From Agapanthus africanus (taxonomy: Eukaryota; Streptophyta; Magnoliopsida; Asparagales; Amaryllidaceae), in contig JASDDO010000024.1 in NCBI GenBank assembly GCA_030015575.1, positions 41,998,114 to 42,062,113 on the forward strand: a DNA stretch of 64,000 nt. Reading direction: 5' to 3'. The notes beneath the pieces were generated by a model. It did not search any database. It saw only the letters and a program-made list of their open reading frames with translations, and was not told where the DNA came from. Of the stretch, positions 9,035 to 21,251 are shown in pieces (within the stretch, counting starts at the first letter, position 1; each line of letters opens with the position of its first letter). The position numbers and the translations under genes are program-made.

Positions 9035-11479
9035 CAGGCTAGAATTTTAGACACGGTGTTAAAACAGTTACGAAAATGAAATCGACTCCGAAAATACAAT
9101 ATTATGAAACCCTAATTTGCTCTCTGGAATTTTTTTGAAAAGTCGTTGAAAAATTATTTAAACAACTGCAGAAGACTGTATGTGATACAATATGAACATA
9201 TGTGAAACACGAGGCCATGATCTCGGAATTTGGCCGAGCCCCTTCCCCCCAAATCCGGCGTCGCCGACCTACTGTGCTCCCCTGTACTAAGTATTTCACA
9301 TGTGCTATGTACTGTAGGAATTGGGGTTTCAGGTATTGTTTGTTTAGCTCAAATTTTCATGTGATGATTATTTTGATTAGGGGATAATTCATAGTATTTC
9401 GTAGTCGTATATTTTAACACTGTAAAGGTAACCTTAACAATGTTTAGCAGTTCGAACGAACTTCGAACACCACATCTTGTACCCCGCTGAAATTTTCAAG
9501 TGTTGTAATTTTTCTAAGTTGATTATATTCAATAGTGGTGCAAGTATCCCTATGACCTCTCTAGAAGAATATAATAACCTTAACTCGATTCAATGCCCAC
9601 AGAACTGCGATCGAACCCTAGGGTTTGCCGTAGTTCCGTGGTGTCATAGGTGAGGCATTGGTTAACCTCTTCTATGGCTGGTCCATAGACACTGTGGCAC
9701 GTTTTTGAGTATTTTTAACTTTGCTTAAGTGTTGAGCACTCGGGGTAATTTGTGGATGTATGCTGATTCGATCGAAACGTTAAATATCGTCTTGATAAAT
9801 GTGAATGTGATAATTGCAATTGTTGTTTTTCACTTTCTTTTCTGCGACCGTAAGTGTAGTATGTGGTGTATCGCCGGTTTCGTTGCTATACATCAACGAC
9901 AATCGGGGTACGCATACTTTCTTACGTTGATGATATGAGATATTATGTGTTGCTGAGATATGATGTGCAGGATTGTCGCGATCGAATAGCCGGGGATTTT
10001 ATATGAGATGGGAGTCTTTATTTTCATTCATGTAAATATCAATTGTATGTAATATTCTTTCATTTGGGGCACTTTCGGGTTGAGGATGATGCCACCATTA
10101 TTGTATATTATTTATTTTTCCGTATTAGGATATACCCAAGGTGGGGAGCACAAGTGACCGGGTTCTAGGGTTCAGTGGGAGGCCGTCTCGAGGAGTCGAG
10201 ACCGGGTCTCCTAAACTCTAGAATTGGCAGGGTCACTTTTCGCTCTCGTAGGGGTCAAGGGGTGTGGGCTTGGCTATTCATCGCGACCGTGGAATCCGTA
10301 TTTTCTATTGCTGGCTGAATACAAAATACGGACCTCCTAGATATCCTATTATTTTCATATGTGCTTTTGCTGATTGATATTCTGTAATGTGGTTACTTAG
10401 TATCTGAGACGAATGGGTTATTATTATATATATGATATATAATAAACGTTGCTTATATTTTACACCCGCGCTAGTCCCGTCCCGCTATGTCGTTAGTTAA
10501 GTAACCTAACGGTGCATAACGGGACACTGTGGCGAATGCAGATGGTATACGTGTACGTTCTATTTTCGTTTCTTTTCTGTGATTGCTTAGGAACTTAAAT
10601 GATGGGACTACATTAATAGGATTAATGTAAAGAAAAAGAAACCTAAAGATGTTGTAGAATCGGATTTGAAACACACTCGGCCTTTTTATGAAAAATGCAA
10701 GTTTCAAAAGATGCGGAGCTTAAGCCACTCCTTTTCTAAACTATTTTGATTCTACAACGAGATCAAGTTCAAAGCGTTAAAGGTTTTCATAAAAACCATC
10801 CGCAACCCTCCGTCATTTTAGGAAGCAGAGTACTTAGTATTCGTGCTACGTATGTTGATTATAGTCAAGGAGTAGTGTACGATAGCTAAGTCATGTCTTC
10901 CTACAAAGCATATGATGCGATCTGTTAGGACATTCATGTGATTATGTTGATCATAGTCAAGGGTCATATGGGTGGGTCTAGTTAATCTCGAATTGACGGG
11001 TAGAACTTGACTAGTGCTTATGATATGTTGACCATAGCCAAGGTCATAAGCAGGTAGGGGTAAAAACTATATCGGGAGTTTCAAGAGTTGAAATTTACAA
11101 TGAGATTGCATACCATCTATATGATAGTTGGATCCCAATCCCACCGTGAGTAAGAGTTACTCCCAGGAGAGTTTTGCATTTTACAATTAGGTAATCCAGT
11201 AGGTGTTTAGAAAGGTGTCAATGAGGTATGACCTCTAGGAAAATGAGGTTTATTTTAATTAGGTCCGTGCGAAAGCACGGGTAACCTCCCTCAAAATACC
11301 GACACTGGCCTGTCTGGCCGGTTAGCGAAACTGTAGAATGCAATTAATCCTGGCTAGTTTTTTTTTCAGGTTTTGAAAGAAAATTTGATAAAAGCAGTGG
11401 GAGATATCGATTAGATAAGATAATAACCAATCTAATTCTTTGCAAGAGCATTTCACTGAGTGTATTCTTTTCTCTCTCC
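9035..11479 (+). other. Long untranslated leader of the Copia element
   Basis: About 2.4 kb between primer site and gag with no convincing coding sequence. It holds a diverged three-copy repeat (TTGATCATAGTCAAGG type at about 10855, 10945 and 11027) and a perfect small hairpin, CCGTGC-GAAA-GCACGG (11265-11280). It also has a self-complementary CCGTATTTT...AAAATACGG pair near 10285-10330. Confidence 0.6.
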
Positions 11480-12300
11480 TAATGGCAGATACCGATGACG
11501 GGACTTATGCTTCTTTTAGAGAAAAATAAACTGACAGGATCTAATTATAAAGAATGGTTGCGGAACTTGAACATTGCATTCACATATGATAAAGTATCAT
11601 ATGTCCTTACTACCAAATCCCCACCCGTCCCAGGACCTGAATCATCTATTTCGGATAGGAAGATCTGAAAAACATGGGGTATTGACTGTGACACGGCCAA
11701 GTGCCTCGCGCTTGCTTCTATGGACAATATTCATCAGAAGCAGCACGAGAATATGGATGTACAATCCATCTTTCTTCATACAAAAGAGTTGTATGCAGAG
11801 CAATCTCGGACTTTACGATACGAGGCATCTCGAAAGCTGTTTCAAATGCGTATGGCCCCTGGCACATCAGTAGGAGAACATGTTCTGAAGATGATTGGTC
11901 TTATAGAAGAACTTGAGGAATTGGGATGGACCATGGATAATGAGCAATATACAGATATTGTTCTGCAGTCTCTCCCCCCTGCTTTTGCTCCATTCATAGT
12001 GAATTTCAATATGAACGATTTGGAGAAATCATTGCCTAAACTTCTCAATATGTTGAGAAGTGCAGAGAGCACGCTGAAGACAGCGAAGACTCCCGCTTTT
12101 CTTGCTGGGCCATCTTCCTCTTCCGTCCCAAAAGCTAAATCCAAGGGAAAGAAGAAGAAACCCGTCAAACCGAAAGGTGGAGTTCAAAAGTCGAAGGGGA
12201 AAGACAAATCCGGGGCTGCGGGAAGTGGAAAAGGAGAATGTTTTTACCGCCACAAGTCGGGACATTGGAAACGCAACCGTGCACTGTATCTTGCCGATCT
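11480..12300 (+). pseudogene. Copia gag region
   Basis: Sequence of the Copia Gag type: LTGSNYKEWLRNLNIAFTYD near the start, then KLFQMRMAPGTSVGEHVLKM and the LQSLPPAF block, a Lys-rich segment and a zinc-knuckle-like end (ECFYRHKSGHWKRN). In the living family Gag forms the particle that packages the RNA. Part of a broken element. Confidence 0.8.
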
Positions 12301-12339
12301 CAAGAAGAAGAAGCATGCTGATGCTTCCGCTTCAGATGT

Positions 12340-13620
12340 GTTTGTAACTGAAAACTGTTTTTCTATAAACTCTGCATCTCGGGTATTAGATACCGGTTCT
12401 GGTTCTCACATCTACAATTGTATGCAGGGGTTGAGAAACAGTAGAGTTTTGAAGACTGGTGACCATACTCTGCGGGTTGGAAATGGTTCCAATGTACATG
12501 CTGTATCCGTAGGAGAGTATCATCTGGGGTTGCCTTCGGGTTGTATTTTGGTTTTGAACCCGTGTTATTATTTACCTAGTATGCTATGTAATATAATATT
12601 TGTTTCTTTGTTAGACAATAAAGGATATCATTTTGTGTTGCAGAATAATATTATGAACATTAACTTGAATCAACAGTTGATTGGGTACAGTACATTAAAT
12701 AACGGTATTTACGTCCTGAACCAATACACAGTTTTCAATATACAACATACTAATAAAATAATGTTTTCAGATATAAATGAAGCTTTTCTTTGGCATTGTA
12801 GACTTGGTCATATTAATGAAACAAGACCAAACAAGTTACACAAAGATGGATATTTGAATCCTTTTGAATATAAATCTTATGCGACTTGCAAGTCCTGTAT
12901 CAAAGGTAAAATGACTAAAACTCCATTTACTGGACACGAAGAAAGAGCTGTGGAACTTTTAAGCCTCATACATAGTGATTTATGCAGACCAATGTCTACA
13001 CATGCTAGAGACGGTTTTTCGTACTTCATTACTTTTACTGATGATTTCTCAAGATTCGGACACGTGTTTTTGTTAAAGCATAAATCCGAAGCTTTCGAGA
13101 AATTCAAGGAGTACAAACTTGAAGTAGGAAAACAAACAGGCTTGAGTATCAAGAAACTTTGATCAGATCGAGGTGGAGAGTATTTGAGTACAGAGTTTTC
13201 AGACTTCTTAAAAAAGAATGAGATTCTCTCTCAGCTCACTCCTTCTTACACACACAGCACAACGGTGTGTCAGAACGGAGGAATCGTACCCTATTAGATA
13301 TGGTACGATCCATGATGTGTGATGCTGAGTTACCGCTTTCCTTTTGGGGACATGCATTGGAGACATCAATGTATTAGTTAAACAGGGTTCCAACCAAGAC
13401 CGTGTCTACCACTCCATATGAGATATGGTGTGGAAAGACACCATCTCTTAAAAGAGTTAGGATATGGGGTTGTCCGGCTTTTGTCAAAAAGCAGAATCCG
13501 GATAAACTCGAGACACGATCGGTCATGTGTAAATTTGTGGGATATCCAAAACATTTGTATGGATATATATTCTACCACAAGGAGGAACAAAAGGTGTTTG
13601 TTTCTCAATATGCCACATTT
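12340..13620 (+). pseudogene. Copia protease and integrase region
   Basis: The aspartic protease motif VLDTGSGSH lies near 12383-12410. The integrase zinc-binding domain begins WHCRLGHINE near 12790 and includes C-X2-C (CKSC). The catalytic core starts LIHSDLCRPM (about 12967) and contains ITFTDDFSRFGHVFLLKHKS. Gag-pre-integrase, core and C-terminal blocks are in normal Copia order. Confidence 0.85.
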
Positions 13621-13869
13621 TTAGAAAATGAGATTTTTATAAAAGGTGATGATGGCAATGCGGTAGAACTAGAAGAGATTCTAGAGACACAAATTACTCA
13701 GGACGAATTGGTTGAAACTGATGTTGCAGTAGAACTTCAAGAAGCTCAGCCGCTCCGGAGATCTAGTAGAACTTATCGTCCACCGGAGAGATACTATGGG
13801 TTTCTCATTGACGGTGATAGAGAAGATTGCATCATGGATGATGATGACCCTACTAGTTTTCAGCAAGCT

Positions 13870-14580
13870 ATCACGAGTGGTGACTCAGTGAAGTGGCTCG
13901 ATGCCATGAGATCCGAAATGGAGTCCATGTACACCAACAAAGTATGGACTTTGGACGTTGCACCTCCTGGGATAAAACCCGTAGGGTGAAAATGGATCTT
14001 TAAGAGAAAGATTGGTATAGATGGACAAGTAGAGACCTATAAAGCAAGGCTTGTAGCGAAAGGTTTTCGTCAAAGACCAGGATTGGATTATGATGAAACT
14101 TTCTCTCCAGTAGCAATGCTTAAATCCATTCGGATCCTACTTGCTATAGCTGCTCACTACAACTATGAAATCTGACAGATGGACGTTAGAACTGCATTTC
14201 TAAATGGCGATTTAGAAGAATGCGTTTTTATGGATCAGCCAGAGGGCTTCATTGATAGTGGGAGCAGCGGGAAAGCATGTAGCTTGCTTAAATCCATTTA
14301 TGGATTAAAGCAGGCCTCACGGAGCTGGAACATTTGCTTTGATGACACAATCAAAGAGTTTGATTTTGTCAAAAATATAGATGAACCATGCATTTATAAG
14401 AAGATTGTAGGGAGTACTGTCACATTCCTCGTATTGTATGTGGATGACATTCTCTTGATAGGAAATGATATTCCTATGCTACAATCGGTCAAATTATTCT
14501 TATCACAAAGGTTCTCCATGAAGGACCTGGGTGATGCTTCGTGCATTTTGGGCATTAGGATCTATATAGATAGATCCAAG
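13870..14580 (+). pseudogene. Copia reverse-transcriptase region
   Basis: RT2-family sequence: AMRSEMESMYTNKVWTL, DVRTAFLNGDLEECVFMDQP, SIYGLKQASRSWN, and the catalytic YVDDILLIGND near 14437-14470. The DLGDASCILGIRI block follows. The order and motifs are those of plant Copia elements. Confidence 0.88.
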
Positions 14581-14739
14581 AGATTATTGGGATTGTCCCA
14601 ATCGAAGTACATTGACACCATCCTAAAAAAGTTTAGTACGGAAGATTCTAAGCGTTGTGCCTTGCCCGCTTGTCATGGAATCACTCTCTCCAAAGACTTC
14701 TATCCGAAGACCGATGAAGAGAGATCTCGCATTTGAATT

Positions 14740-15423
14740 ATACTCTACGCTTCAGCCGTAGGATCTATAATGCATGCGATATTATGTACTTGCCCTGATG
14801 TGGCTTATGCACTAGCTGTAGTAAGCAGGTACCAATCCAACCCAGGGGAGAAACATTGGATAGCAGTGAAGAACATTCTTAAGTACTTACGAAGGACTAA
14901 AGAACTGTTCTCGGTGTATGGTAATGGGGATCTCCAAATGGAGGCCTTTACCAATTCTAGCTTCCAAAGTGATAAGAATGACAGCAAATCTATCTCAGGG
15001 TTTGTATTTACCCTCAATGGAGGGGCGGTTAGTTGGAAGAGTTTCAAGCAGGATACCATTGCAGACTCCATGATGGAAGCTGAGTATATTGCTGCAAATG
15101 ATGTTGCCAAGGAAGCCGTCTGGATGAGGAAGTTCATCGTGAAACTAGGGGTAGTTCCATCCATTGTTGATCCAATACCATTGTTTTGTGATAATAATAG
15201 GGCTATGGCGTTAGCCAAAGAACAGAGGTCCCATCAGAAGTTCAGACATATCCTGAGGCGATATCATTTGATCCGGGAGATAGTAGATCGCCAGGAGATC
15301 GAGATTCGGAGAATAGATATAAAAAATAACACCGCGGATCCACTCACCAAGGCCCTTCCACAGCCGCAGCATGAGCGACTTTTTGAGATGTTGGGTATGA
15401 GACACGCCAATAATTGGCCTTAG
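14740..15423 (+). pseudogene. Copia RNase H region
   Basis: Copia C-terminal RNase H: SRYQSNPGEKHWIAVKNILK, KYLRRTKELF, a GFVFTLNGGAVSWKSFKQ block, MEAEYIAANDVAKEAVW, then the C-terminal NTADPLTKALPQPQHERL stretch. It ends just before the polypurine tract AAGTGGGAGAT at 15427-15437. Confidence 0.88.
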
Positions 15424-15426
15424 TGC

Positions 15427-15437
15427 AAGTGGGAGAT
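15427..15437 (+). other. Polypurine tract, Copia element
   Basis: AAGTGGGAGAT lies directly before the 3' LTR start TGTTGG, as usual for the second-strand primer of Copia elements. Confidence 0.8.
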
Positions 15438-17463
15438 TGTTGGATATATGTGTGCCCTAGAGGCCATTATATGTATAGTGGATGCTTGGACATGTATATA
15501 TGTATATAGATAACTTTCTTGCTCGACATGATAGTATGCTATATGGTTTACTTTATCTTGACATGTTCATTTGATCATGCATCTTATTCATTTGGTACAT
15601 GTTGATAAAGCCCATAGGATATTTTCTTGACTACTGAGACTATGATGTAGATCATTCTAGTGGGACACTTGTAGTTTATAAGCATATCCTTTAACTGTTC
15701 CTAGTCGTGGGTGTATCGAGACGGGGCATCGATATTCCAGAGTAGACTAGCGTATACCATTTTTGTCCCATATGATGGGCGATGGATGATCCCATATCCA
15801 TCTGGTGTGGTGACACCAAAGATTGTATGTGGGTGCTCAGTGGAGACTGGGTACACTGAACGAACTCGCCGAGAACTCCTATGTGGTATTATATCTATCG
15901 TCGGATAGCAGTTCTCAGGTGACACTGGTACAGGTTAGTCTGTAGACCCAAGATCGTCATAGAGTCTTGTGTGTCCTCCCACTGTACTTTGATCTCCACC
16001 TTACCACGGCTCTATTGAGTTGTGCAAACAGATGGACTTTGGATACAGTCCCGAGGCACATGGAGGCAATGAGCGATAGGAGGGGTTTCGTCTCTCCCGG
16101 TATTGGGGGTTGATGTTGTGCTATGCTCAATTGGCTATAACAGGAAGTCCCTGGCCAGGGCTGCTGGGATTTACTGATAAGTGTTATCAGTGGTTTCTCG
16201 ATCTGTTATGAGCCATACATCGGCATGACTTATTGAGTTATTGGGATCGACGATGCCATCCCTAGACTTGATATGCAACATATCTGATGAAGAGACCGGA
16301 CTGTACGGTAAGTGTTGCCAGTTGGCTCGACGGGAGTTTTGACAGCTTCGCTGGTTTTCTTCTGATCGCTCAATACCCGGGTGGCCGTTACGTTTAGCTG
16401 ACCGCTTACGGCTTGTGGGTGTTTGATATGATCATCACTTGCTGCCGGCGTATTGACGAGTCTTAGAGCCCCACAATGAAGTTTCCTAGCTCATGCGAAA
16501 AGATGTGGTGTGCATATGAGATATGCGCGGGGACCCGATTAAATGCGTGTTTGTGATACCGTATATTTAATCGGACGTTTTTCTATTGGTCGGGTCGTAT
16601 GTAATATGACCGGTTATTGATTTAACATTTGACTTTTAGATTAATTCTTTATTAAACCATTTTCTTTGTTGATGTATGTATGTATGCACATGATGATGTG
16701 CATGGACACATACACACATACATTATATCATGGTTGTTGATACAATGGATGGTGGCAATGCAAGACTCACATTATGTATATATTTATTTATTTTGAGAAA
16801 AGGAAAAGATAATTCACTCATGGTTAATGTGTATCATTTTTGACCATTCTTGACCTAACTTTTAACCATGGGTTAATTTCTTTTGGCCTTTAAATTCAAT
16901 GATAAATATCTAGATATTTACTAACCATGGTTTGAAGTGAGAATGATATAATATTGATTATTCATTCTCATCTTCATAATATTATTCATCACAAAACACT
17001 TTGAGCTCAAGCTTTGCGATTATCTTCTTCTTCCTCTCTCTCTTGAGATTTTCTTTGAGTGAGGTAGTAAAAAAGGAAGGGTTTTGATTAGAGAATACAA
17101 ACCACCTCATCATTCTACACACATCTAGCCCATTTGTGTAGGGTGTTTGCTATACTTCTGTCACAAATCAAGTAAAGCAAGGAGCTTTGGGCAAAGGGAC
17201 TTCGGGTGGATCATCGTAAACGAGGAAGGACTCTAGCGATCCGTTCCAAACTCTCAAAGGTCTAAGGAGTCACCAAGGGAGGTCTACAAAGGTTATAATC
17301 TCTACACTTAGTGATAAAATCTTATTTGTATATGATACTTTGCTTGTTACCCTAAACATTCTAGTTAAAGATTCATGGTTAGTTTACTTAGCACCTTTAA
17401 AATTTTTAAAGTGGCATGTGTGATGCTTCCATACTCTACAGTAGGTGTTAGGGAAACCCAACA
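15438..17463 (+). repeat. 3' LTR of the 10.5-kb Copia element
   Basis: Runs from TGTTGGATATATG to CCCAACA and is followed by the CTATG duplication at 17464-17468. It is about 95-97% identical to 6988-9021 by eye. Confidence 0.93.
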
Positions 17464-18562
17464 CTATGTGAACTGTCATTAAAGAAACGGCAGAAAATAT
17501 TTATCATTATTCATAAAGAATTAAACAAATGTTGTTTAATTAAGTATTGAAATAATAATTATCCGTTGTTCATTCAAATTATCAAGTATTCCCCAGTATA
17601 TAGTTTTATGATAATGGGGATATCGATGTGTGCGTGCACTCCATTGTCTAGCAAGGGTCTAATCCCTTTGATGAAAGTATCGGAGATAGGCCGGATGACT
17701 AAAATTCTTGTATATGTCCAACACTGAATGGCAATTAATTATTAGATTCGCTACAATTATCTTTATAATAAAAGAAAATAATTAAACAATTAATACGATA
17801 CCTGTAAAACTTTAAGACAAACCCTTTATCGCTCTCGCATTTCACAGTGTCGATTCATTCAATTCGTTTATCAAATACGCCAAAACTCCCACCGCCAAGC
17901 GTATTTGGTGATGCGTTCCTCGTCCCTCAAAAATTCAATCCATTTATGATGAACTAGGTTTTTGGAGATTGTAGGGAATAATGTCATGCAGATGTTGTAC
18001 AAAACATAAGTTTTTGGACATTGAACAATTTTCTCCCAATCAATATTAGTCCTGAGGGTACTAAAAGTCTCATACATCCACGTCACAAGTACGACACCAT
18101 CTTTTCTTTTCTTCTTCGAAGGATCAATTCCTAATACGACGTAAAAATGTACGAAGGAACTCATACATCCTTCATAAACAATCGGAGAACCTGTGACCGG
18201 GAGACCGGGAATCCATGATACGTCTTCAAGGGCGATCGGCGCCTCTCCAATTGGTACATGAAAAGTGTTTGTCCCGAGTCGCCATCTTTCAACTAATGCA
18301 GATATCAACATTAGGTCATGTTACGATACTCACCAAAACCTCAATCGTTTAATAATTCAATCTGCCGATCAGTCAGAGGCTATTGTGCAGATATGCTCGT
18401 AGATTCGAGCGCAATAAGAGTTCCTCTATCTTTACCACTCCAAATCTCTTCGGAGATGTGATTTTCTTGATTATACAATACAACATTATTCATGGGGGCA
18501 GAGTTGTATTGAATAGATGATGCCTGAGATGCTGATGGCTGTGTAGGATTGACTGCATTCAC
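17464..18562 (-). pseudogene. Plant mobile domain (PMD) gene, 5' part
   Basis: Minus-strand reading starts near 18562 with NNVVLYNQENHISEEIWSGK, the usual PMD N-terminus. LTDRQIELLND and GFGEYRNM follow. A 146-codon open stretch (18311-17871) then reads LISALVERWRLGTNTFHVPI then GEAPIALEDVSWIPGLPVTG, the diagnostic PMD core (LVERW...T.TFH...GE...L.DV....GLPV.G). Between 17700 and 17464 a decayed KTIYWGILDNLNEQRI continues the domain. The gene then breaks off at the Copia element and resumes at 6980. Stops separate the first pieces, so it was no longer intact. PMD proteins (MAIN family) act in plant transposon silencing and are often mobilised by transposons. Confidence 0.72.
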
Positions 18563-19490
18563 CTTTGATTATATTTTTTGGCGGAGAAAGAGGAGGAGGA
18601 CGAGGAGTCGGTTTAGCCTATTTTATGTAGCTCTCTGCTGTGTAGTCCTCTTGGGTGTACATTTGCGTTTACCGGCTATTATAACTACATAATAACTAAA
18701 AAATTATAAATATATTAACAAAAAACCCTACATAAATAACACCAAATCCTAAACCAATAAAGCTATTGATTTATGTGATAAAATCGATCCAAGAAGACAG
18801 TGAAAATGAATTGAATGTACGTATTATCTTGATTACTTCATACAAAATCCCAAGGGTTCTCATTCGACACGGAAATGTTACATAATGCCAAAAACCTATC
18901 ATAATTAAAAGTAAGAGAGAAGCATTTAATCAACTTCTACTAGAAATGCTAGTAATTATTTCAGATGTAATGATCTCCAAATTAATGACCAAAACAAAAT
19001 GCCATAAGAAGATTATGCATTGCTTAATGCTCACATGTTTAACTATAGCATGGATTTTCATGTACATCCCATGCACAAACTTAGAATTTAAGCAGCATGA
19101 AGTAGACAACTACAATATCCTACACATCAGAAAACTTATTCATGAAAGAGGTTTAATGTTTAAGCCGTTTGCATAATCAATAATATAGATTGGTTAATAC
19201 ATGATAAGGTAGGGTTTCAAAATCGATCCAAGAAATATGAGAATACCCAGCAATTCAAATCATATGAAAAATGCCCAAATTAAATCCGAGAACCCTAACA
19301 AAAATCTTCCAAATAATAATAAATTCTATACCAATTAAAGTAAATTAATTACCTTATGAGATCGATATACGAATCAAGAGAATTCCAGCAAGATCGTGGT
19401 TCAAATCACAGTAAAAATTGTCTTTGATTTGGATCCCTAACCCTTAAATCGCTGAAATGGTGCTGAAGCTGTTTGAACGGTGCCGCTTTT
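18563..19490. other. AT-rich right flank of CACTA-like element B, no gene seen
   Basis: No supported coding region; a 76-codon plus-strand ORF at 18946-19176 has no recognisable features. The end (about 19280-19490) is similar to 3830-4030 in element A and leads into the hairpin repeats. Confidence 0.55.
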
Positions 19491-19863
19491 TATTAAATTG
19501 TAACCGCTAGTTAAAGTAGCGGTTTAATTTGAGCCGTTCGATTTTAACCACTAGTTAAAGTAGCAGTTAAAATTAACTGCTCAGATTTGTTGGATATATC
19601 GATTTATACAACGCTGTATAATGTTCCGTTCCCTTACTAAATTATAACCGTAACTGTCATCATTTATTATTGCCATATTAAATTGTAACCGCTAGTTAAA
19701 GTAGCGGTTTAATTTGAGCCGTTCGATTTTAACCACTAGTTAAAGTAGCAGTTAAAATTAACTGCTCAGATTTGTTGGATATATCGATTTATACAACGCT
19801 GTATAATGTTCCGTTCCCTTACTAAATTATAACCGTAACTGTCATCATTTATTATTGCCATAT
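19491..19863. repeat. 185-bp tandem duplication of CACTA right-end sequence
   Basis: Two almost identical copies (19491-19675 and 19676-19860) follow one another, each with two hairpin units (GTAACCGCTAG...CTAGTTAAAG...CGGTTTAA type) and a shared tail ending ATTATTGCCATAT. The copies match at nearly every base, so the duplication is recent. Confidence 0.85.
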
Positions 19864-21033
19864 AAAGGTTGGTGTTGACCAAGGATATGAAGGAAAAAAC
19901 AATTAGTTTATATGGATGTACACTCGTATGTTTATTTCAGAGACTGACATAGTGGTCATGTTGAGAGGGATCATGGCTTATGGTTACCGTTAAGCTCATA
20001 GTGTTAGTGTCTGAATGCTCGTGCAAATACTTCATGTATTACCTTTGTTGTTTTGGTTTGTAAAATCATACTAGGCTCATTGGGACAACAGTAGCATTAT
20101 GCTGCATCAACAAAAATAGTGGTCTTTCATATTGAGAAAACGAAGTATATATTACCGATGTGGGGATTTACTATATTGTCGAGGCACATGACTTTGTACT
20201 ATCCATTGATTGGTGAGCAACTTTCTTTTGCAATTTACTTTCTTCTTGATTATCTCTCCACATTTATTTCATTCTGAAAATTTCTTTTTCCACCAACCTG
20301 ATATAGCTGCCAGGTGAATGAGTAGCAACAAGGGGACACAAGATGCAACTTTCAAGGTTGTGAGTCTCTGTCCCATCATTTTATCCGATTACCGACTTGA
20401 TAGTATACATGGAATCTACTTGACATTATTGCTATTTTCTTGGAGATCATGTAGCCTGATGCTAAAATAATGTAAAACCTATCAGGCTGGTGGGTATATG
20501 ATTCCCCACTATTCTTGTAATATGTCACATGTCATTTTCAATGATGTTATTCCCCCTTGTAGTGAACGTGGCATGTACTCAGTACAAAGTTTGATGGGAG
20601 AATCAAACATCCACCGGTCTGATCGGAAAAGTAAAAGTATTACTTGGTTGGTTTTATAGATGTTGGGTGTAAATTAATGCATGTCTAGTCAAGCAATGGT
20701 GATTTTCATTCAGAGAAATAATTTTTCTGCCCAACTGGGAAAGGAAACGAAAGAGCATGAATGGATCATGGATGGTCGTAATAATGAAGTGGGGACAAAG
20801 GCCAAGGGGCTTATAATAGTAGTGCAGAAAACCCAACATCTTCCTCTGCAGAAGGGAAATTAGGAAAAGAAAAACCAAAAGCTAAAATGCTACATTCTTT
20901 CTAACTTTTGTTTGAAGATCAGTAAACCTTTCTTAACTTTAAAACCCTACGCTTTTACTCCATAAGCTAACATTGTGAGTTTTCCTTCTTTGTGACTTTT
21001 ATACATCTGCTAATCAGTAATTCTAACCGACTA
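19864..21033. other. Unassigned DNA, no gene recognised
   Basis: About 1.2 kb of ordinary AT-rich sequence. A 60-codon plus-strand ORF at 20681-20863 and an opposite 74-codon one overlap and show no domain. Possible short exon-like stretches (for example near 20563-20660) have no recognisable product. Confidence 0.4.
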
Positions 21034-21045
21034 ACTCAATCGTTC

Positions 21046-21239
21046 TTTTTTTTTTGACAACGGAGCATCCCGGCTAGCTCAGCACCAACGCTACCTCCAG
21101 TATTGAACCTAGACATACGCATTTAATTAAAGGAAGAAAGAGGAAAGGGGAAAATACCCTACGCGTGTGGGGCCTCGAATACGAGACCTTCCATACTGCA
21201 CGTCCATACCACAACCAACTGGTCCATGAGATATGGGTG
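21046..21239 (-). mobile_element. tRNA-derived SINE, minus strand
   Basis: Read on the minus strand it begins near an A-box-like TGGACCAGTTGG. A B-box-like GGTCTCGTATTCGAGGCC follows about 45 bases later, and the element ends in a run of A (plus-strand T run at 21046-21055). These are the RNA polymerase III internal promoter boxes of tRNA-derived SINEs. The flanks carry a target-site duplication, ACTCAATCGTTC (21034-21045) against ACTCAATCTTTC (21240-21251), 11 of 12 identical. The length of 194 bp is usual for plant SINEs. The family is not identified. Confidence 0.75.
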
Positions 21240-21251
21240 ACTCAATCTTTC

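Larger units (their letters stand above)
6988..17463 (+). mobile_element. Ty1/Copia LTR retrotransposon (Tork-type), 10.5 kb, broken
   Basis: The element has LTRs of about 2.03 kb (6988-9021 and 15438-17463), a primer-binding site beginning TGGTA, gag, protease, integrase, reverse transcriptase and RNase H in Copia order, a polypurine tract, and a perfect 5-bp target duplication (CTATG). The coding parts are recognisable throughout but broken, with roughly ten breaks. LTR divergence is about 4-5% by eye over the first 330 bp and lower further in. That suggests one to two million years at 1.3e-8 per site per year (an assumed rate). It sits in the minus-strand PMD cargo of the CACTA-like element. 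The long leader and 2-kb LTRs suggest the Angela/TAR/Ikeros side of Tork, but the clade is not certain. Confidence 0.92.
4402..19863. mobile_element. CACTA-like element B carrying PMD and Ulp1 cargo (split by a Copia insertion)
   Basis: The left end is inferred from 4402-4690, which repeats the left-end sequence of element A (2200-2340). The right end is inferred from 19280-19863, which repeats the right-end sequence of element A and carries four hairpin units. Between them, on the minus strand, lie a plant mobile domain gene, an acidic ORF and a C48/Ulp1 peptidase remnant. The 10.5-kb Copia element at 6988-17463 is a later insertion; without it the element is about 5 kb. No transposase was found and no terminal CACTA was seen at the right end, so the borders and the classification are tentative. 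Confidence 0.4.

Noticed and set aside
21046-21239. A tRNA gene suggested by A- and B-box-like sequences
   Set aside because: No cloverleaf forms; the A tail and target duplication show a SINE.
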